Below, piece by piece: positions 5,928-6,589 of a stretch of DNA of 6,589 nucleotides. A program made the position numbers and the translations under genes. Below the pieces are notes generated by a model, which had not been told where the DNA came from, made no database searches, and saw only the letters and a program-made list of their open reading frames with translations. The DNA is taken from NCBI GenBank assembly GCA_003132865.1, contig PKYZ01000013.1, positions 1 through 6,589 of the forward strand, given 5' to 3'. Each line of letters begins with the position of its first letter. The first letter of the stretch is position 1. Origin of the DNA: Bryobacterales bacterium (GTDB lineage: Bacteria > Acidobacteriota > Terriglobia > Bryobacterales > Bryobacteraceae).

Positions 5928-5972
5928 TGTAGTGTATGTAGCGCATGTAGCCACTGTAGCGCATGTAGCGTA
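5928..5972 (+). repeat. Five tandem 9-bp repeats, consensus TGTAGCGYA
   Basis: TGTAG recurs exactly every nine bases at 5928, 5937, 5946, 5955 and 5964. The units are TGTAGTGTA, TGTAGCGCA, TGTAGCCAC, TGTAGCGCA and TGTAGCGTA. The array ends 25 bases before the ATG of the HTH gene and starts at the predicted transcription start. The position suggests an operator for autoregulation by the HTH protein or its complex with the PIN protein. A simple slippage-generated repeat is the alternative. It is not a CRISPR: units are too short and there are no spacers. Confidence 0.8.
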
Positions 5973-5997
5973 TTCAAAAAAGCGAGGACGATGAACG

Positions 5998-6486
5998 ATG
6001 CCTGACGCAACGGCCAAAGACCAGAGCCCGTTGCCGCCTACGGAGGTTGATCGGCGGGTTCCAATCTCGGACACAGATCGCAGCGAAATTGAACAGCTAT
6101 ACGACGCTTTTAGACGTGGCAAGGCGAAGCTCGTGGCCCCCAATGGGGAGGCTCGCCTGCTACCTGACTCGCTCTATTCGTTTCTGGTTGAATTGATTGG
6201 ACTTCTGAATGAGAGGAAGTCCGTCATGATTGTCCAGCACCAAGCCAAGCTGACCACCGTGGAAGCGGCATCCATCCTTGGCGTATCCCGGCAGTTTTTG
6301 GTCAACCTGTTGGAAAGAGGAGAGATCCCCTACCACATGATCGGGACGCACCGCCGCATGTACGCCCAAGACCTGTTCCAATACAAGGCCCGAAGGGACG
6401 ACCATCGCCATAAGGCTATTCGCGAGCTAGCTCAAGCGGAGGCCAGCGAAGGGCTTTACGATAGAACGGCCATCTCCGGCGATTGA
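5998..6486 (+). CDS. Excisionase-family HTH protein, probable antitoxin
   Basis: A 162-residue DNA-binding protein, likely the antitoxin and repressor of the PIN-domain gene that overlaps its 3' end. A helical N-terminal region (residues 25-75, with IEQLYDAFRRGKAKLV and SFLVELIGLLNERKS) leads to a MerR/excisionase-type HTH at about 85-130: LTTVEAASILGVSRQFLVNL, then LLERGEIPYHMIGTHRRMY and DLFQYKARRD. The IPYHMIGTHRR wing is characteristic of this excisionase-like group. A charged C-terminal tail (about 131-162) is where such antitoxins usually contact the toxin. The ATG at 5998 has CGAGGA upstream; the ATG at 5991 is out of frame. The gene follows a promoter-like site and a 9-bp repeat array that may be its operator. 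A role as a true excisionase for the nearby integrase remnant is possible but less likely, given the PIN partner and its location outside the repeats. Confidence 0.82.
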   Translation: MPDATAKDQSPLPPTEVDRRVPISDTDRSEIEQLYDAFRRGKAKLVAPNGEARLLPDSLYSFLVELIGLLNERKSVMIVQHQAKLTTVEAASILGVSRQFLVNLLERGEIPYHMIGTHRRMYAQDLFQYKARRDDHRHKAIRELAQAEASEGLYDRTAISGD

Positions 6487-6589
6487 GGATTAGCCCGTAC
6501 ATAACAATCCTGGATGCTTGTGTCCTGGTTCCGATGCCTATCGTGGATACGCTCCTCCGATTGGCTGAGGAGCCTGCGTTCTATACGCC
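6483..6589 (+). CDS. PIN-domain ribonuclease (VapC-like toxin), N-terminal part, cut by window edge
   Basis: The frame reads ITILDACVLVPMPIVDTLLR and then LAEEPAFYT before the window ends. Motif D-A-C-V-L with its early Asp (codon 6513-6515) after a hydrophobic strand is the first acidic metal-binding residue of PIN-domain nucleases, and the following PMPxxDTLLRLAE helix is typical of the group paired with excisionase-like HTH antitoxins. The best start is the TTG at 6483, which overlaps the antitoxin stop as TTGA and gives MRISPYITILDACVL. An ATT at 6489 is the alternative. The 4-base overlap implies translational coupling. Characterised PIN toxins of type II systems cleave tRNA or rRNA. The remaining catalytic acids lie outside the window, so activity cannot be judged. 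Confidence 0.75.
   Translation, partial: MRISPYITILDACVLVPMPIVDTLLRLAEEPAFYT

Noticed and set aside
5928..5972. CRISPR array
   Set aside because: Units are only 9 bp and contiguous, with no spacers and no cas genes in the window.
5781..6005. Plus-strand frame with TGIEPV at the start and CSV-CSA-CSH repeats
   Set aside because: TGIEPV is again antisense tRNA T-arm sequence, and the Cys-Ser repeats are just the 9-bp DNA repeat read in frame. No ribosome site; it overlaps the HTH gene start.
5790..6143. Minus-strand 117-aa frame across the repeat array
   Set aside because: It is antisense to the HTH gene and the repeats, with no ribosome site or family features.
1..6589. A complete, new defence system
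   Set aside because: The recognisable modules are known toxin-antitoxin types and an integrase remnant. The unknown genes give no nuclease, ATPase or sensor motif that would support a defence claim.

Overview
The window looks like a piece of an Acidobacteriota chromosome, probably of the Solibacter/Bryobacter type. The main reason is the long 3' part of an Oar-like TonB-dependent receptor at the left end, a family greatly expanded in that phylum. The receptor is GC-rich. The DNA from about 3.5 to 6.0 kb is visibly more AT-rich and has the small, mixed-strand gene content of an accessory region. No genus can be named from the sequence alone.

Layout. (1) 1-1850, plus strand: C-terminal half or so of an outer-membrane beta-barrel receptor, cut by the window edge. 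(2) 1873-1935: a tRNA-like remnant read on the minus strand. (3) 1941-2653, minus strand: a HigB toxin / HigA antitoxin operon in toxin-first order with an ATGA overlap. (4) About 2656-3514, plus strand: a tyrosine recombinase (phage/island integrase) that has lost its N-terminal arm-binding part and carries a frameshift near 2842. (5) 3552-3591: a strong hairpin terminator. (6) 3667-3939 (plus) and 3941-4546 (minus): two unrecognised genes converging tail to tail with one base between stops. (7) 4547-4820: no supported gene. (8) 4821-5585, minus strand: an exported, cysteine-rich protein of unknown role with an 'ADAIL' motif. (9) 5782-5855: a second tRNA-like cloverleaf remnant on the minus strand with an intact T arm and CCA. 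(10) 5895-6589, plus strand: a promoter-like site, five perfectly phased 9-bp repeats, an excisionase-type HTH protein and the start of a PIN-domain protein. Together these form a second toxin-antitoxin module that runs off the window.

How it fits together. The two tRNA-like T arms share an identical 16-bp stretch in the same orientation (1883-1898 and 5792-5807). They enclose the broken integrase, higBA and the orphan genes, so the simplest reading is a decayed 3.9-kb integrative island, with one toxin-antitoxin pair inside and another just outside its right edge. The att interpretation is inference: T-arm sequence is conserved among all tRNAs, so the match could be convergent. The most distinctive unexplained signals are the 9-bp repeat array at the predicted transcription start of the HTH/PIN module and the pair of convergent orphan genes.
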